Assembly (NCBI GenBank): GCA_022567815.1
Contig: JADFGI010000075.1
Coordinates: 1-10,464 of the forward strand
DNA: 10,464 nt
DNA from: Nitrospinota bacterium
GTDB lineage: Bacteria; Nitrospinota; Nitrospinia; Nitrospinales; VA-1
Reading direction: 5' to 3'
In this document: in pieces, positions 1-7,258 of the stretch
Layout: each line of letters begins with the position of its first letter
Numbering within the stretch: position 1 is the stretch's first letter
Position numbers and translations under genes: made by a program
Notes under the pieces: generated by a model
What the model was told of the DNA's origin: nothing
What the model saw: only the letters and a program-made list of their open reading frames with translations
Databases searched by the model: none

Positions 1-2
1 CT

Positions 3-575
3 TCACTTTTGGCTTTGCATGCACCGGACGATGAATCGGTTGCATAAGTTTTTAGAAAATCTTCCCAATTGTTGATAACGCTTTTGCGAGCGTTGAGATA
101 ATCTTCCGTTGAAAAGTAACGCAGGTGTTTTGCGCCGCGCCAGCAGGTCGAGCAGACCGGGCCAGAATCCGGTATCGGTGACGATGAACACGTCCGGGCG
201 AATCCGGTTCAGCGCGGTCAGGGTAAACGGCAGGCAGTCGAGCGGATGAAAAATGATTTGATCGGCGAAGGGGATTTTTTTCCGGGCGCCGTCATACCCT
301 GAATCGGTGGTGACGGAAACGACGATGCGTAAATCCGGTCGTTCCTCGTGAATGAGTTTCAACACTGGAGCGGCGGCGGTCACTTCGCCCAGAGACAACG
401 CAAAAACCCAGAGGGTTTTTTGCGATGGTGAGCGTGACTTATCGGGCGAAGGAACGAGTCCGAAATGATGCCAAAGTCCTCTGTGCTTGCGACTCGTAAC
501 AAGAGAATAAATTGCAAAACAGGGAGCAACGAGGAACGCAAGGATGGTTGAGAGTATGTGATATAGAAACATCAT
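3..575 (-). pseudogene. WaaA/KdtA-like Kdo transferase paralogue, N-terminal domain only (frameshifted or truncated)
   Basis: This 190-residue product matches the N-terminal half of 3-deoxy-D-manno-octulosonate transferases, which add Kdo to lipid A precursor at the inner membrane. It has an N-terminal membrane anchor (about residues 3-27), the segment with the family's catalytic Glu (LSLGEV, E64), the FWPG segment (about 137-140) and NGRLSQRS (156-163). It ends at TGA (3-5), just where intact relatives read 'MQ(S/T)xxDAxR'. Removing one A from the AAAA run just before that stop would give MQSQSE, a normal continuation, so a single-base frameshift (natural or sequencing error) is likely. The sequence past the left edge is not visible. 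The ATG overlaps the TGA of the upstream waaA as ATGA, implying translational coupling. The family's ExE-L/F-W motif is altered to TDTGFW, so specificity may differ from its neighbour. Confidence 0.7.
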
Positions 576-1849
576 TTGAAAAGCAGACCACCGTCTGCGG
601 TCTGCGTTTTTTTGATCAATTCGATATTCCGTTGCACCGCTCCCTGATTCGCCCGTATGGTCTCTGCCGCCGATTGACCGCGCCGTTTGCGTTCCTCCGG
701 TTGGGTGAGGAGCCGGTGCAGGGCCGGGTACAGTTCATTCGGATTGTCAATTTGAATGCCGCCTCCAGATTCTTTTAACAGCCGGGCTTCTTCCTCAAAG
801 TTTTGCATGTGTTTCCCGTAAATCACCGGAAGACCGAGCGCGGCGGGTTCGAGAATATTTTGTCCGCCAAACCGGGGATTGAATCCACCGCCGACGAAAG
901 CCACGGTTGCTCGTGCATAGTAATGATTCAGTTCGCCCATTGTGTCTATCAGGATGAGCGCTCCGCGGATGTCTTCCAAATTTTGGGAAAGTTGGGAATG
1001 ACGTTTGAATTCCACACCGTATTCGAGGATCAGACTTTCGATTTCCTGGCAACGATCCACATGCCTGGGGGCGAGGGCGACATTGAGATCCGGCATTTCC
1101 TTTTTCAGGCGCAGGACGGATTCCATGATGGGGCCTTCCTCGCCGGGCCGGGTCGACCCAAAAACCACCCAGGGATATTTAGGGGGAGGTGTTTTTTGAG
1201 CTGGCAGAGAATCGCCCGTACTAGCGTCGAATTTTACATTGCCCGTTACCCGGACTTTTTGGGGCGAAATCCCCAATGCCAGCACCCGGTCCGCATCCGC
1301 TTGAGTGCGCATGGAGAAAACCGAGACTGCGCCAGCGATCCAGCGAAAGAAAGGCAGAATTTTCCGGTACCGGTGCGCCGACCGTTCAGACATCCTGCCG
1401 TTGATTAAAAGAACCGGCACGTTTCGGCGCTTGCACTGCCGAAGCAGAGAAGGCCAGAGTTCCGCTTCGATCAGGATCAGTTGGGAAGGATTCAATTTGT
1501 CGAAAATCGGATTGAGCCATAAGGGAAAATCAAACGGCAGACGAAAAACGTTTTCGATATTCTCCTTTTTTGCCAGGTCGTAACCTGTTCGCGTAAAGGT
1601 AGAAAGAACGATGCGTGGTGGGTCGTCTTTTTTTTTCAGCGCGTCTAAAAGAATTTTTGCCGCCCGCACTTCACCCGCGGAGGAAGCGTGTATCCACAAA
1701 CATCCAGAAAAAGACGGCAGGGATTTTCCCCCACGGTGGCGCTCCAGAATATCCGAACGGAATGCGGCGGAGAGGGCCATCCGCATTAGAATGAAAGGGG
1801 ATGCGGCTAGGATGGCGGCGCCGACAATGGTATGATACAGGATTTCCAT
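572..1849 (-). CDS. waaA: 3-deoxy-D-manno-octulosonic acid (Kdo) transferase
   Basis: Full-length WaaA/KdtA (425 residues, the usual family size), a GT-B glycosyltransferase that moves Kdo from CMP-Kdo to the lipid A precursor on the cytoplasmic face of the inner membrane. Visible landmarks are an N-terminal hydrophobic anchor (about 7-25), SSAGEV with the catalytic base E60 (numbered as in E. coli KdtA), EAELWP (128-133), INGRMSERS (149-157), GNVKFD (203-208), the CMP-Kdo-binding half with GSTRPGEE (231-238), APRH (260-263), DTMGEL (302-307), FVGGGF (318-323), GGQNILEPA (328-336) and a late HMQNF motif. It precedes a second, damaged waaA-like gene with a 4-bp overlap and is divergent from lpxK, placing lipid A-Kdo genes together. 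The ATG at 1849 lacks a strong Shine-Dalgarno; the start is supported by homology of the N-terminal anchor. Confidence 0.93.
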   Translation of the reverse strand: MEILYHTIVGAAILAASPFILMRMALSAAFRSDILERHRGGKSLPSFSGCLWIHASSAGEVRAAKILLDALKKKDDPPRIVLSTFTRTGYDLAKKENIENVFRLPFDFPLWLNPIFDKLNPSQLILIEAELWPSLLRQCKRRNVPVLLINGRMSERSAHRYRKILPFFRWIAGAVSVFSMRTQADADRVLALGISPQKVRVTGNVKFDASTGDSLPAQKTPPPKYPWVVFGSTRPGEEGPIMESVLRLKKEMPDLNVALAPRHVDRCQEIESLILEYGVEFKRHSQLSQNLEDIRGALILIDTMGELNHYYARATVAFVGGGFNPRFGGQNILEPAALGLPVIYGKHMQNFEEEARLLKESGGGIQIDNPNELYPALHRLLTQPEERKRRGQSAAETIRANQGAVQRNIELIKKTQTADGGLLFK

Positions 1850-1896
1850 AGGCAGGGAGTATACCTCTAATTAATTGAAGGAATGGATAAAATTGT

Positions 1897-2979
1897 ATGG
1901 GTTTGGACGCGCTTTATTACCGGATAATTTCCCCACGGCGGAAATTTTACCATGTTCCATTGCACCTGTTGTTTCGGGTCGTGTCCATCGTTTATCGTTT
2001 GGGCCTTCGTTTGAATCGGCTGGCTTACGGCGGAGGAATTTTTCCGACCCGCTGTTTGCCGGGCCGGGTGATTAGCGTCGGCAACCTGACCCTGGGCGGA
2101 ACCGGGAAAACGCCCATGGTCCTCATGATCGCCGGGATTCTGCGAGACAATGGCCTCAAGCCAGCGGTGCTCAGCCGGGGATACGGAGGCATCTCCCAGG
2201 AAAAAGTAAACGTGGTTTGCGATGGTCAACAAATTTTACTTTCGGCGGAAGTGGCGGGTGACGAACCAGTGATGATCGCGAAGCGGCTCAAAAACATTCC
2301 CGTGCTCACTGGAAAGGACCGCTGGCTTACCGGCAATTATGCCATGCAACATTTTGGCGTTGACACCTTGATCCTCGATGACGGGTTTCAGCACCTTGCG
2401 CTTTCCCGTGATCTCAACATCCTTCTGCTCGATCAAAAAGAACCACTGGGCAACGGCCATCTCTTTCCCGCCGGTGAGTTGCGGGAACCGGTGAAAGAAA
2501 GCCATCGCGCCGATTTGATTTGCCTCACCCGCTGTTCGGGGAATGGAAATTCCTGTTCACAGGGAGATATGCTGGAGTTTCCAAGCAACATTCCAGTCAT
2601 TAAAACCGCGCTCCGTCTCGAATCCCTCATCCGGCTGGATAATCACGAAACGATTTCTGCGGAATTTTTAAGGGATCAACCGGTGGCGGCTTTTTGCGGG
2701 ATCGCCAAACCGGGCGATTTCCGCGACACTCTGGAAACGGCGAAGGCGCGTGTGGTTTTTTTTCGCGCGTTTCCGGACCATCATCGCTATTCGGCGGAAG
2801 ACTTTAAAACCCTGGAACAGGAGGCTAGAAAAGCGGGCGCGGAGTACATTCTGGTATCAGAAAAAGACAGCGTTAAAATCGACCCCTCGGTATTTTCCTT
2901 GCCGGTGCTCAAGGTAATTATCGAAGTGGAGATTCTTGAAGGCCAGGAAGTTTTCACAAAACTCATTTTAGAGCAGTGA
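1897..2979 (+). CDS. lpxK: Tetraacyldisaccharide 4'-kinase
   Basis: LpxK phosphorylates the 4' position of the tetraacyldisaccharide 1-phosphate to give lipid IVA, at the cytoplasmic face of the inner membrane. The 360-residue length fits the family. An N-terminal amphipathic/hydrophobic membrane-association segment (about 1-45) precedes a P-loop GNLTLGGTGKTP (62-73), then SRGYGG (93-98), GDEP (121-124), LDDGFQH (160-166) and PAGELREP (191-198); a C-terminal DHHRYS and SEKDSVKI complete the pattern. All key motifs are intact. An in-frame stop at 1888-1890 leaves ATG 1897 as the first usable start, although its GAAGGA is rather far upstream (about 14 nt). The stop overlaps the start of the next gene by 4 bp (GTGA). 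Its head-to-head position with waaA fits sequential steps of Kdo2-lipid A synthesis. Confidence 0.95.
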   Translation: MGLDALYYRIISPRRKFYHVPLHLLFRVVSIVYRLGLRLNRLAYGGGIFPTRCLPGRVISVGNLTLGGTGKTPMVLMIAGILRDNGLKPAVLSRGYGGISQEKVNVVCDGQQILLSAEVAGDEPVMIAKRLKNIPVLTGKDRWLTGNYAMQHFGVDTLILDDGFQHLALSRDLNILLLDQKEPLGNGHLFPAGELREPVKESHRADLICLTRCSGNGNSCSQGDMLEFPSNIPVIKTALRLESLIRLDNHETISAEFLRDQPVAAFCGIAKPGDFRDTLETAKARVVFFRAFPDHHRYSAEDFKTLEQEARKAGAEYILVSEKDSVKIDPSVFSLPVLKVIIEVEILEGQEVFTKLILEQ

Positions 2980-3446
2980 GCAGTACGATGATCGACTTTA
3001 AATCTTTATCTTCCAATCAACGGTTTGCATTGAACGTCTTCATTCCCCTGCTGTATTTTTTTCCACTGGCGGGGGTTTATTTTTCACCCAAGAACTTTGG
3101 TTTCGGCCACCCGGAGATTGTGCCGATTGCCCTCGCCATAGGGGGGGTGGGCATGGGCATATGGATATTGGGGATGATTTCTCTGGGAAAATCCCTTGCT
3201 GTTCTGCCCGGAACGGACGCTCTAAAGACAGGAGGCATTTATCGGTTTTTCCGCCATCCCATTTATGTTGGGATCAATTTAACCCTGTTCGGATTGCTGT
3301 CAGCTTGCGGGTCGGTTTTTGGAATGGTGTACATGGCGGTTGTAGTCATTCCTTTGAATATCTACCGGGCGCGGGAAGAAGAAAAAGCTCTGTTGGAAAA
3401 ATTTGGCGACAGTTACCGTGCCTACCTCAAGAAAACCATATTTTAG
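2976..3446 (+). CDS. Isoprenylcysteine carboxyl methyltransferase-like integral membrane methyltransferase
   Basis: A 156-residue membrane protein with about four hydrophobic segments (roughly 17-36, 48-70, 97-112, 114-130). It carries the signature of the ICMT/phospholipid methyltransferase superfamily: GGIYRFFRHPIYVG (86-99) followed by RAREEEKALLEKFGDSYRAY (131-150), the S-adenosylmethionine-binding C-terminal part. Bacterial members are annotated broadly as ICMT-like or phospholipid methyltransferases, and the substrate cannot be read from sequence. The GTG start overlaps the lpxK stop (GTGA), suggesting translational coupling; ATG 2988 is an alternative start. Relatives usually run several residues past the 'SYRAY' region with an aromatic/Pro-rich tail. 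Here the gene stops early, and the stop codon's last base is the first base of a palindromic repeat, so the insertion may have trimmed the end. Confidence 0.82.
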   Translation: MSSTMIDFKSLSSNQRFALNVFIPLLYFFPLAGVYFSPKNFGFGHPEIVPIALAIGGVGMGIWILGMISLGKSLAVLPGTDALKTGGIYRFFRHPIYVGINLTLFGLLSACGSVFGMVYMAVVVIPLNIYRAREEEKALLEKFGDSYRAYLKKTIF

Positions 3447-3584
3447 CAGGTTGCTGAAAAGGTGTATTCAAGGCGATATTTGCTTGATGTCATGCTGAGC
3501 CTGTCGAAGCATGAGTCTGCTTAGAACTCTTGTCCCCCTTCGACAAGCTCAGGGTGACGCCTTGAGGCTTTTTCAGCAACCTGC
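3446..3584. repeat. 139-bp nested palindrome, MITE/REP-like element
   Basis: The outer arms GCAGGTTGCTGAAAA (3446-3460) and its complement in 3568-3584 form terminal inverted repeats. A second matched pair, TCAAGGCG (3468-3475) with CGCCTTGA (3558-3565), extends them. Inside, 3489-3509 and 3538-3558 are a 21-nt inverted pair with 3 mismatches, containing the CTGAGCCTGTCGAAG / CTTCGACAAGCTCAGGG type of motif that I recall as recurrent in intergenic regions of many environmental bacteria. The element has no coding capacity and no transposase, so it would be non-autonomous. It sits between two genes and may act as an mRNA hairpin for the upstream operon, but there is no proper U-tract. No clear target-site duplication was seen. 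The remaining 60 bases to 3644 show nothing recognisable. Confidence 0.8.
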
Positions 3585-3644
3585 CAGACCCGCCACGGGG
3601 ATATCACCATTTATAAATAGAATGACCGTTGAAAACGTAAAGGG

Positions 3645-4868
3645 ATGCCCAATATTTTAAAGATAAAATTTAAAGCTCTCCTTCCGATGGAAGGAGAGGT
3701 GATCGAAAACGGAGAACTGCTCATCGAGCAGGGCCTTATCAAAGAAATCCGGCAAACGCAGTCGGCGGCATTGGCTTCGTGTCTGGATTTGTCCGACCAT
3801 CTCATCCTCCCCGGTTTTGTGAACGCTCATTGCCACCTTTCCCTTTCCGCGTTGCGTGGCAAGGTACCCAAGTGTGAAAGATTCACAGATTGGGTGCGTG
3901 CGCTTTTGCAGGAAAATCTTCAAACGCCCTGGAAGGATCGCGTTTCGGCCCTTCATTCCGGGGCGGCGGAAATGTTGAAATCAGGAGTGACGACGCTGGC
4001 GGATACCCTGTCGCAAATGGAGCTATTAACAGAATACGCGGGCCTGCCATTCCGGCAGGTGGTGTTTCTGGAAATCCTGGGATTCAAGAGCAGTCGGGTC
4101 AAGGAATCCCTGGAACAAGTGGCTTCAGTTTTTGCAGGCCAAAATCCCAAAGGACGGATGTTTCAACTGGGTCTGGCTCCGCATTCGCCCTATTCCGTAT
4201 CACCCGCCCTGTTCCGGGAACTGAAGAATCTTGCCTCGCGCTATGATTGCCTCTCATCCTGCCATTTGGCGGAGTTTCCCGAAGAAGTCCGTTTCCTTCA
4301 AAAGGGAGGAGGGGAGTTGCAAGAGTTTCTGGAAGCGCGTGGGGTGTATGACGAGGCTTGGGTTCCACCGGGGAAAAGTCCCGTCCGGTATCTGGATGAC
4401 ATCGGCGCCCTGGATTCGCTGGTTGCCGTTCACCTGAACCATATCGACGGTGACCTTGAACTATTGGCGGCGCGGAACGCGAGGGCGGTGTTTTGTCCGG
4501 GAAGTAGCCGCTGGTTTGATCGCACCCGGTTCATGCCGGTCCGCAAACTGCTCGACTGCGGCATCCCCGTGGGGCTGGGGACGGATTCGTTGGCGAGTAA
4601 CGAATCGCTGAATTTTCTCCGCGAACTGAAGATCGCCGATGAAATGCTGGGGGATGTTTCCCGGCTTGAAATTTTAAAAATGGCGACCTTCGGAGGCGCG
4701 ACCGTATTGGATTTGCCCGTTGGGACGCTTTCCCCCGGCAGGCCTGCCGACCTCATCGGATTCCGCATCGACAATCCATCCTCCTCCTGGACCGATATCC
4801 CCTTCGACCCGGATCGGAAAACGGTTGATTTTTCGATGGTGGGAGGGAAGGTAGTGAGTGGAGTTTAA
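3645..4868 (+). CDS. Metal-dependent amidohydrolase, nucleoside/aminodeoxyfutalosine deaminase-like
   Basis: A 407-residue member of the amidohydrolase superfamily, nearest in pattern to 5'-methylthioadenosine/S-adenosylhomocysteine deaminases and the related aminodeoxyfutalosine deaminases of menaquinone synthesis. Metal and catalytic residues are visible: HxH in VNAHCHLSLS (H62, H64), APHSPYSVS (H180), CHLAE (H207, E210), a later His in HLNHID (263-268) and GTDSLASN (D314). The N-terminal beta-sandwich (LIEQGLIKEI) and C-terminal PGRPADLIGF with GGKVV match the split small domain of the family. The substrate cannot be fixed from sequence; chlorohydrolase-type annotations are also possible. 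An in-frame TGA at 3630-3632 makes ATG 3645 the only plausible start, with purines (AAAGGG) directly against it and so poor spacing. The last codons overlap a foreign-looking MeaB fragment, so the native C-terminus may differ by a few residues. Confidence 0.85.
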   Translation: MPNILKIKFKALLPMEGEVIENGELLIEQGLIKEIRQTQSAALASCLDLSDHLILPGFVNAHCHLSLSALRGKVPKCERFTDWVRALLQENLQTPWKDRVSALHSGAAEMLKSGVTTLADTLSQMELLTEYAGLPFRQVVFLEILGFKSSRVKESLEQVASVFAGQNPKGRMFQLGLAPHSPYSVSPALFRELKNLASRYDCLSSCHLAEFPEEVRFLQKGGGELQEFLEARGVYDEAWVPPGKSPVRYLDDIGALDSLVAVHLNHIDGDLELLAARNARAVFCPGSSRWFDRTRFMPVRKLLDCGIPVGLGTDSLASNESLNFLRELKIADEMLGDVSRLEILKMATFGGATVLDLPVGTLSPGRPADLIGFRIDNPSSSWTDIPFDPDRKTVDFSMVGGKVVSGV

Positions 4869-5079
4869 TTTATTAAATAAAAATAGAAAAGAGCGCATTT
4901 CAAAGAAAATTCAATCGATTGTCCGGCAGCGTCTTGAAAAAGAATTCTGGGATGATTCAAACCGCAGGACACTGATTGAAAATCTCGAAAGTTCAAATGA
5001 TTTGAATCTGTCACCCTATAAAATCGCAGATCAACTTGTGGAAAACTTTAAAAGTAGAATGGAGAAAAAAAATGAATAA
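4858..5079 (+). pseudogene. meaB: C-terminal fragment of a MeaB/ArgK-type GTPase (B12-mutase chaperone)
   Basis: This 73-codon frame (GTG at 4858) reads as a basic helical segment, RKERISKKIQSIVRQRLEKEF, followed by NLSPYKIADQLVENF. The arrangement resembles the C-terminal dimerisation arm of MeaB/ArgK GTPases (RR-rich helix, then 'L-[ST]-P-Y-x-A-A-x-x-L'). The family is normally about 300 residues or more; here the P-loop GTPase domain is absent, and no other part of it is seen in the window. An in-frame TGA (4855-4857) sits just before the GTG. The fragment lies directly upstream of the mutase large subunit, which is where meaB commonly sits, and overlaps the mutase ATG by 8 bp. I infer a truncated meaB whose 5' portion was lost at the junction. 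A freestanding small protein is possible but less likely. Assignment is from motif memory, without a search. Confidence 0.6.
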
Positions 5080-6739
5080 TGGATATCTTGACAAGGTCAT
5101 AGCTCAGAAAAAACAGTGGCGTGAGGCTAAGCAGCAAAAAACACGCGACCGTGACGCGAAATTTGTAACGGTTTCGAGCGAGCCAATTAAAGATCTCTAT
5201 ACTCCTGATGACTCGCAGGACGTCGATTTCTTTGAAGACATTGGTTTTCCCGGCGAGTTTCCTTACACCAGAGGCATTCACCACAATATGTACCGCGGCC
5301 GTTTGTGGACCATGCGGCAATTCGCCGGTTTCGGCATGGCGAAAGATACTAACGAACGCTTTAAGTATCTCCTCGAACATGGTCAGGATGGGCTCTCCGT
5401 TGCTTTTGATTTGCCGACCTTAATGGGTGTCGATTCCGACGATCCGAAAAGCGAGGGCGAAGTCGGTACTTGCGGTGTCGCCATTGATTCGCTGGCCGAT
5501 ATGGAGGTGTTGTTTGAGGGTATTCCTCTGGATAAAATCAGCACTTCGATGACCATCAACTCTCCTGCGGCCATTCTGCTGGCTTTTTATATTTGCGTTG
5601 CCGAAAAACAAGGTGTGCCTCAGGAAAAGCTGCGCGGCACTTTGCAAAATGACATTTTAAAGGAGTATACCGCCCAGAAAGAATTTATCTTTCCGCCTGA
5701 GCCCTCGATGCGGATTATTGTTGACTCGGTTGAGTACTGCACCAAACATGTGCCGATGTGGAATACGATTTCGATTAGCGGCTATCATATTCGTGAAGCC
5801 GGTTCGACAGCGGTTCAGGAGTTGGCTTTTACGCTGGCCGATGGTTTTGCCTATGTCGAAGCTTGCATAGAACGAGGTCTTGACATCGACGAATTTGCGC
5901 CGCGATTCTCCCACTTTTTTAATTCCCACATTGACTTTTTTGAAGAGATTGCCAAGTTTCGGGCGGCACGACGGATTTACGCGAAAAGAATGCGCTACAA
6001 ATACGGTGCAAAAAATGAGAAATCATGGAAGCTGAGATTTCATACACAAACAGCCGGCTGTTCGTTAACCGGCCAGCAGCCCGAAAATAATATCATTCGC
6101 ACAGCTTTTGAAGCAATGGCCGGCGTTTTGGGTGGCACTCAATCCTTGCACACAAATTCTTTGGATGAAACCTGGGCGCTGCCTTCCGAGTACGCTGCGA
6201 AGATTGCTTTGCGAACCCAGCAAATTATCGCTTATGAAACCGGTGTTGTTAACACCATCGATCCTTTTGCCGGCTCCTATTTTATGGAAAGTTTAACCAA
6301 TAAAATGGAACAAGAGGCTGAAGAGTATTTTGAGAGAATCGATGCGCTAGGCGGTGTTATCCCCGCGATTGAAAAAGGATTCTTCCAGAGAGATATCGCC
6401 AAGGCAGCGAGAAAATATCAGGATGAGATTGAAGCGAAGGACCGCTTGATCGTCGGGGTGAATTCTCATAAAGAAAAAGACGAAAAGCTGGATATCCCGA
6501 TCCTACGGATCGATGAAAAAGTCACCAAAGAACAAATCGACAGTTTGAACAAAATGAAAACAGGCCGCAATCAGGTTTCAGTGGACGAATCTTTAAACCA
6601 ATTGCGAGAAGCGGCACGTGACGGCTCGAATCTCATGCCAAGGTTTATTGAGTGTGCAAAAGCCTACGCCACCATTGGTGAAATGATTGATGTTTTGAAA
6701 GTTGAGTTCGGGGTGTATAAAGAACCGATTATTTTTTAA
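5072..6739 (+). CDS. mcmA1: Methylmalonyl-CoA mutase, large (catalytic, substrate-binding) subunit
   Basis: Adenosylcobalamin-dependent isomerase converting (R)-methylmalonyl-CoA and succinyl-CoA, in propionate metabolism. This is the stand-alone TIM-barrel subunit (555 residues), without the C-terminal B12 domain, which follows as a separate gene. Landmarks: TRGIHHNMYRGRLWTMRQFAGFG (66-88; Y74 aligns with the active-site Tyr), SVAFDLPT (109-116), TLQNDILKE (190-198), PPEPSMRI with R214, ISGYHIREAG with H239, and FHTQTAGCSLTGQQPENNI (323-341). Tyr plus Arg favours methylmalonyl-CoA over isobutyryl- or 2-hydroxyisobutyryl-CoA mutases, which change these positions. ATG 5072 is preferred because GGAG (5061-5064) stands 7 nt before it; a TTG at 5036 would add 12 residues lying in the meaB fragment. 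It belongs to a meaB-mcmA1-mcmA2 arrangement. Confidence 0.94.
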   Translation: MNNGYLDKVIAQKKQWREAKQQKTRDRDAKFVTVSSEPIKDLYTPDDSQDVDFFEDIGFPGEFPYTRGIHHNMYRGRLWTMRQFAGFGMAKDTNERFKYLLEHGQDGLSVAFDLPTLMGVDSDDPKSEGEVGTCGVAIDSLADMEVLFEGIPLDKISTSMTINSPAAILLAFYICVAEKQGVPQEKLRGTLQNDILKEYTAQKEFIFPPEPSMRIIVDSVEYCTKHVPMWNTISISGYHIREAGSTAVQELAFTLADGFAYVEACIERGLDIDEFAPRFSHFFNSHIDFFEEIAKFRAARRIYAKRMRYKYGAKNEKSWKLRFHTQTAGCSLTGQQPENNIIRTAFEAMAGVLGGTQSLHTNSLDETWALPSEYAAKIALRTQQIIAYETGVVNTIDPFAGSYFMESLTNKMEQEAEEYFERIDALGGVIPAIEKGFFQRDIAKAARKYQDEIEAKDRLIVGVNSHKEKDEKLDIPILRIDEKVTKEQIDSLNKMKTGRNQVSVDESLNQLREAARDGSNLMPRFIECAKAYATIGEMIDVLKVEFGVYKEPIIF

Positions 6740-6740
6740 A

Positions 6741-6768
6741 CCCGAAACCCGAAACCCGAAACCCGAAA
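6741..6768. repeat. Heptanucleotide tandem repeat, (CCCGAAA)x4
   Basis: Four exact copies of CCCGAAA fill the gap between the two mutase subunit genes, starting one base after the stop of the large subunit; the AAA before it (6738-6740) looks like the end of a fifth unit. Similar short heptad repeats occur between genes in several bacterial groups. The role is unknown; it probably varies in copy number by slippage and changes the spacing between the two cistrons. Confidence 0.9.
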
Positions 6769-6790
6769 CTAAAAAATCGAAGCTAATTCT

Positions 6791-7195
6791 ATGGAAAAAA
6801 AAATCAGAGTACTGGTAGGGAAAGCCGGTTTGGACGGCCACGATCGCGGCGCAAAAGTCATTGCCAGCGCCTTGCGCGACGCTGGATTTGAAGTTATTTA
6901 TTCCGGCCTGCATCAAACGCCGGAAATGATTGTCGAGGCCGCCCTTCAGGAAGATGTGGATGTTATCGGCTTAAGCATCCTTTCGGGCGCTCACATGACC
7001 CTGTTTCCAAAAATTAAAAAACTCATGGAAGAAAAAGGCATGAACGATGTCCTGTTGACCGGCGGCGGCATTATCCCCCCTGATGATGCGAAAGCTTTGG
7101 AGGAGCAGGGCACCGGAAAACTGTTCGGCCCCGGTTCGGAGTCAGGAGAAATTATCGCTTATATAAAAGATTGGGTAGCGAAAAATCGTTCTTGA
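6791..7195 (+). CDS. mcmA2: Methylmalonyl-CoA mutase, small (cobalamin-binding) subunit
   Basis: A 134-residue B12-binding domain protein, the usual size for the free-standing small subunit that pairs with the split mutase large subunit. It has the base-off cobalamin signature DxHxxG (D15, H17, G20 in GLDGHDRG), where His17 would replace the lower axial ligand of cobalt, followed by the SxL motif (S62, L64 in LSILSG) and the GGG loop (91-93) of the Rossmann-like B12 fold. Nothing suggests a catalytic TIM barrel. It follows the large subunit after a short repeat-filled gap of 51 bp and is very probably co-transcribed with it. No strong Shine-Dalgarno precedes the ATG. The gene ends 8 bp before the -35 box of the next operon, with no terminator of its own visible. 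Confidence 0.94.
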   Translation: MEKKIRVLVGKAGLDGHDRGAKVIASALRDAGFEVIYSGLHQTPEMIVEAALQEDVDVIGLSILSGAHMTLFPKIKKLMEEKGMNDVLLTGGGIIPPDDAKALEEQGTGKLFGPGSESGEIIAYIKDWVAKNRS

Positions 7196-7203
7196 AAAAA
7201 AAC

Positions 7204-7232
7204 TTGACATCTGTGTTGCACTTTTGTATATT
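7204..7232 (+). promoter_or_regulatory. Sigma-70-type promoter of the cysteine operon
   Basis: TTGACA (7204-7209), a 17-bp spacer and TATATT (7227-7232) make a near-consensus housekeeping promoter. It lies 8 bp after the mutase operon stop and ahead of the cysteine-rich leader. Transcription would be expected to start around 7239-7240, about 20 nt before the leader peptide start. Confidence 0.85.
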
Positions 7233-7258
7233 AATCTAACTTTCTAAAGAAGCAAAAA

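Noticed and set aside
803..1408. Long plus-strand open frame of 201 codons opposite waaA
   Set aside because: It is antisense to a clear WaaA gene, has no recognisable domain, and is explained by the GC-rich codon use of the real gene.
1850..1896. Divergent promoter between waaA and lpxK
   Set aside because: A TATACT can be read on the minus strand, but no matching -35 box was found on either strand in the 47-bp gap.
3446..3584. CRISPR or riboswitch interpretation of the palindromic region
   Set aside because: There are no repeat-spacer units; the symmetry is that of terminal and internal inverted repeats.
5036..5071. Upstream TTG start for the mutase, adding 12 residues
   Set aside because: The extra residues overlap the meaB fragment and lack a ribosome site; ATG 5072 has GGAG at good spacing.
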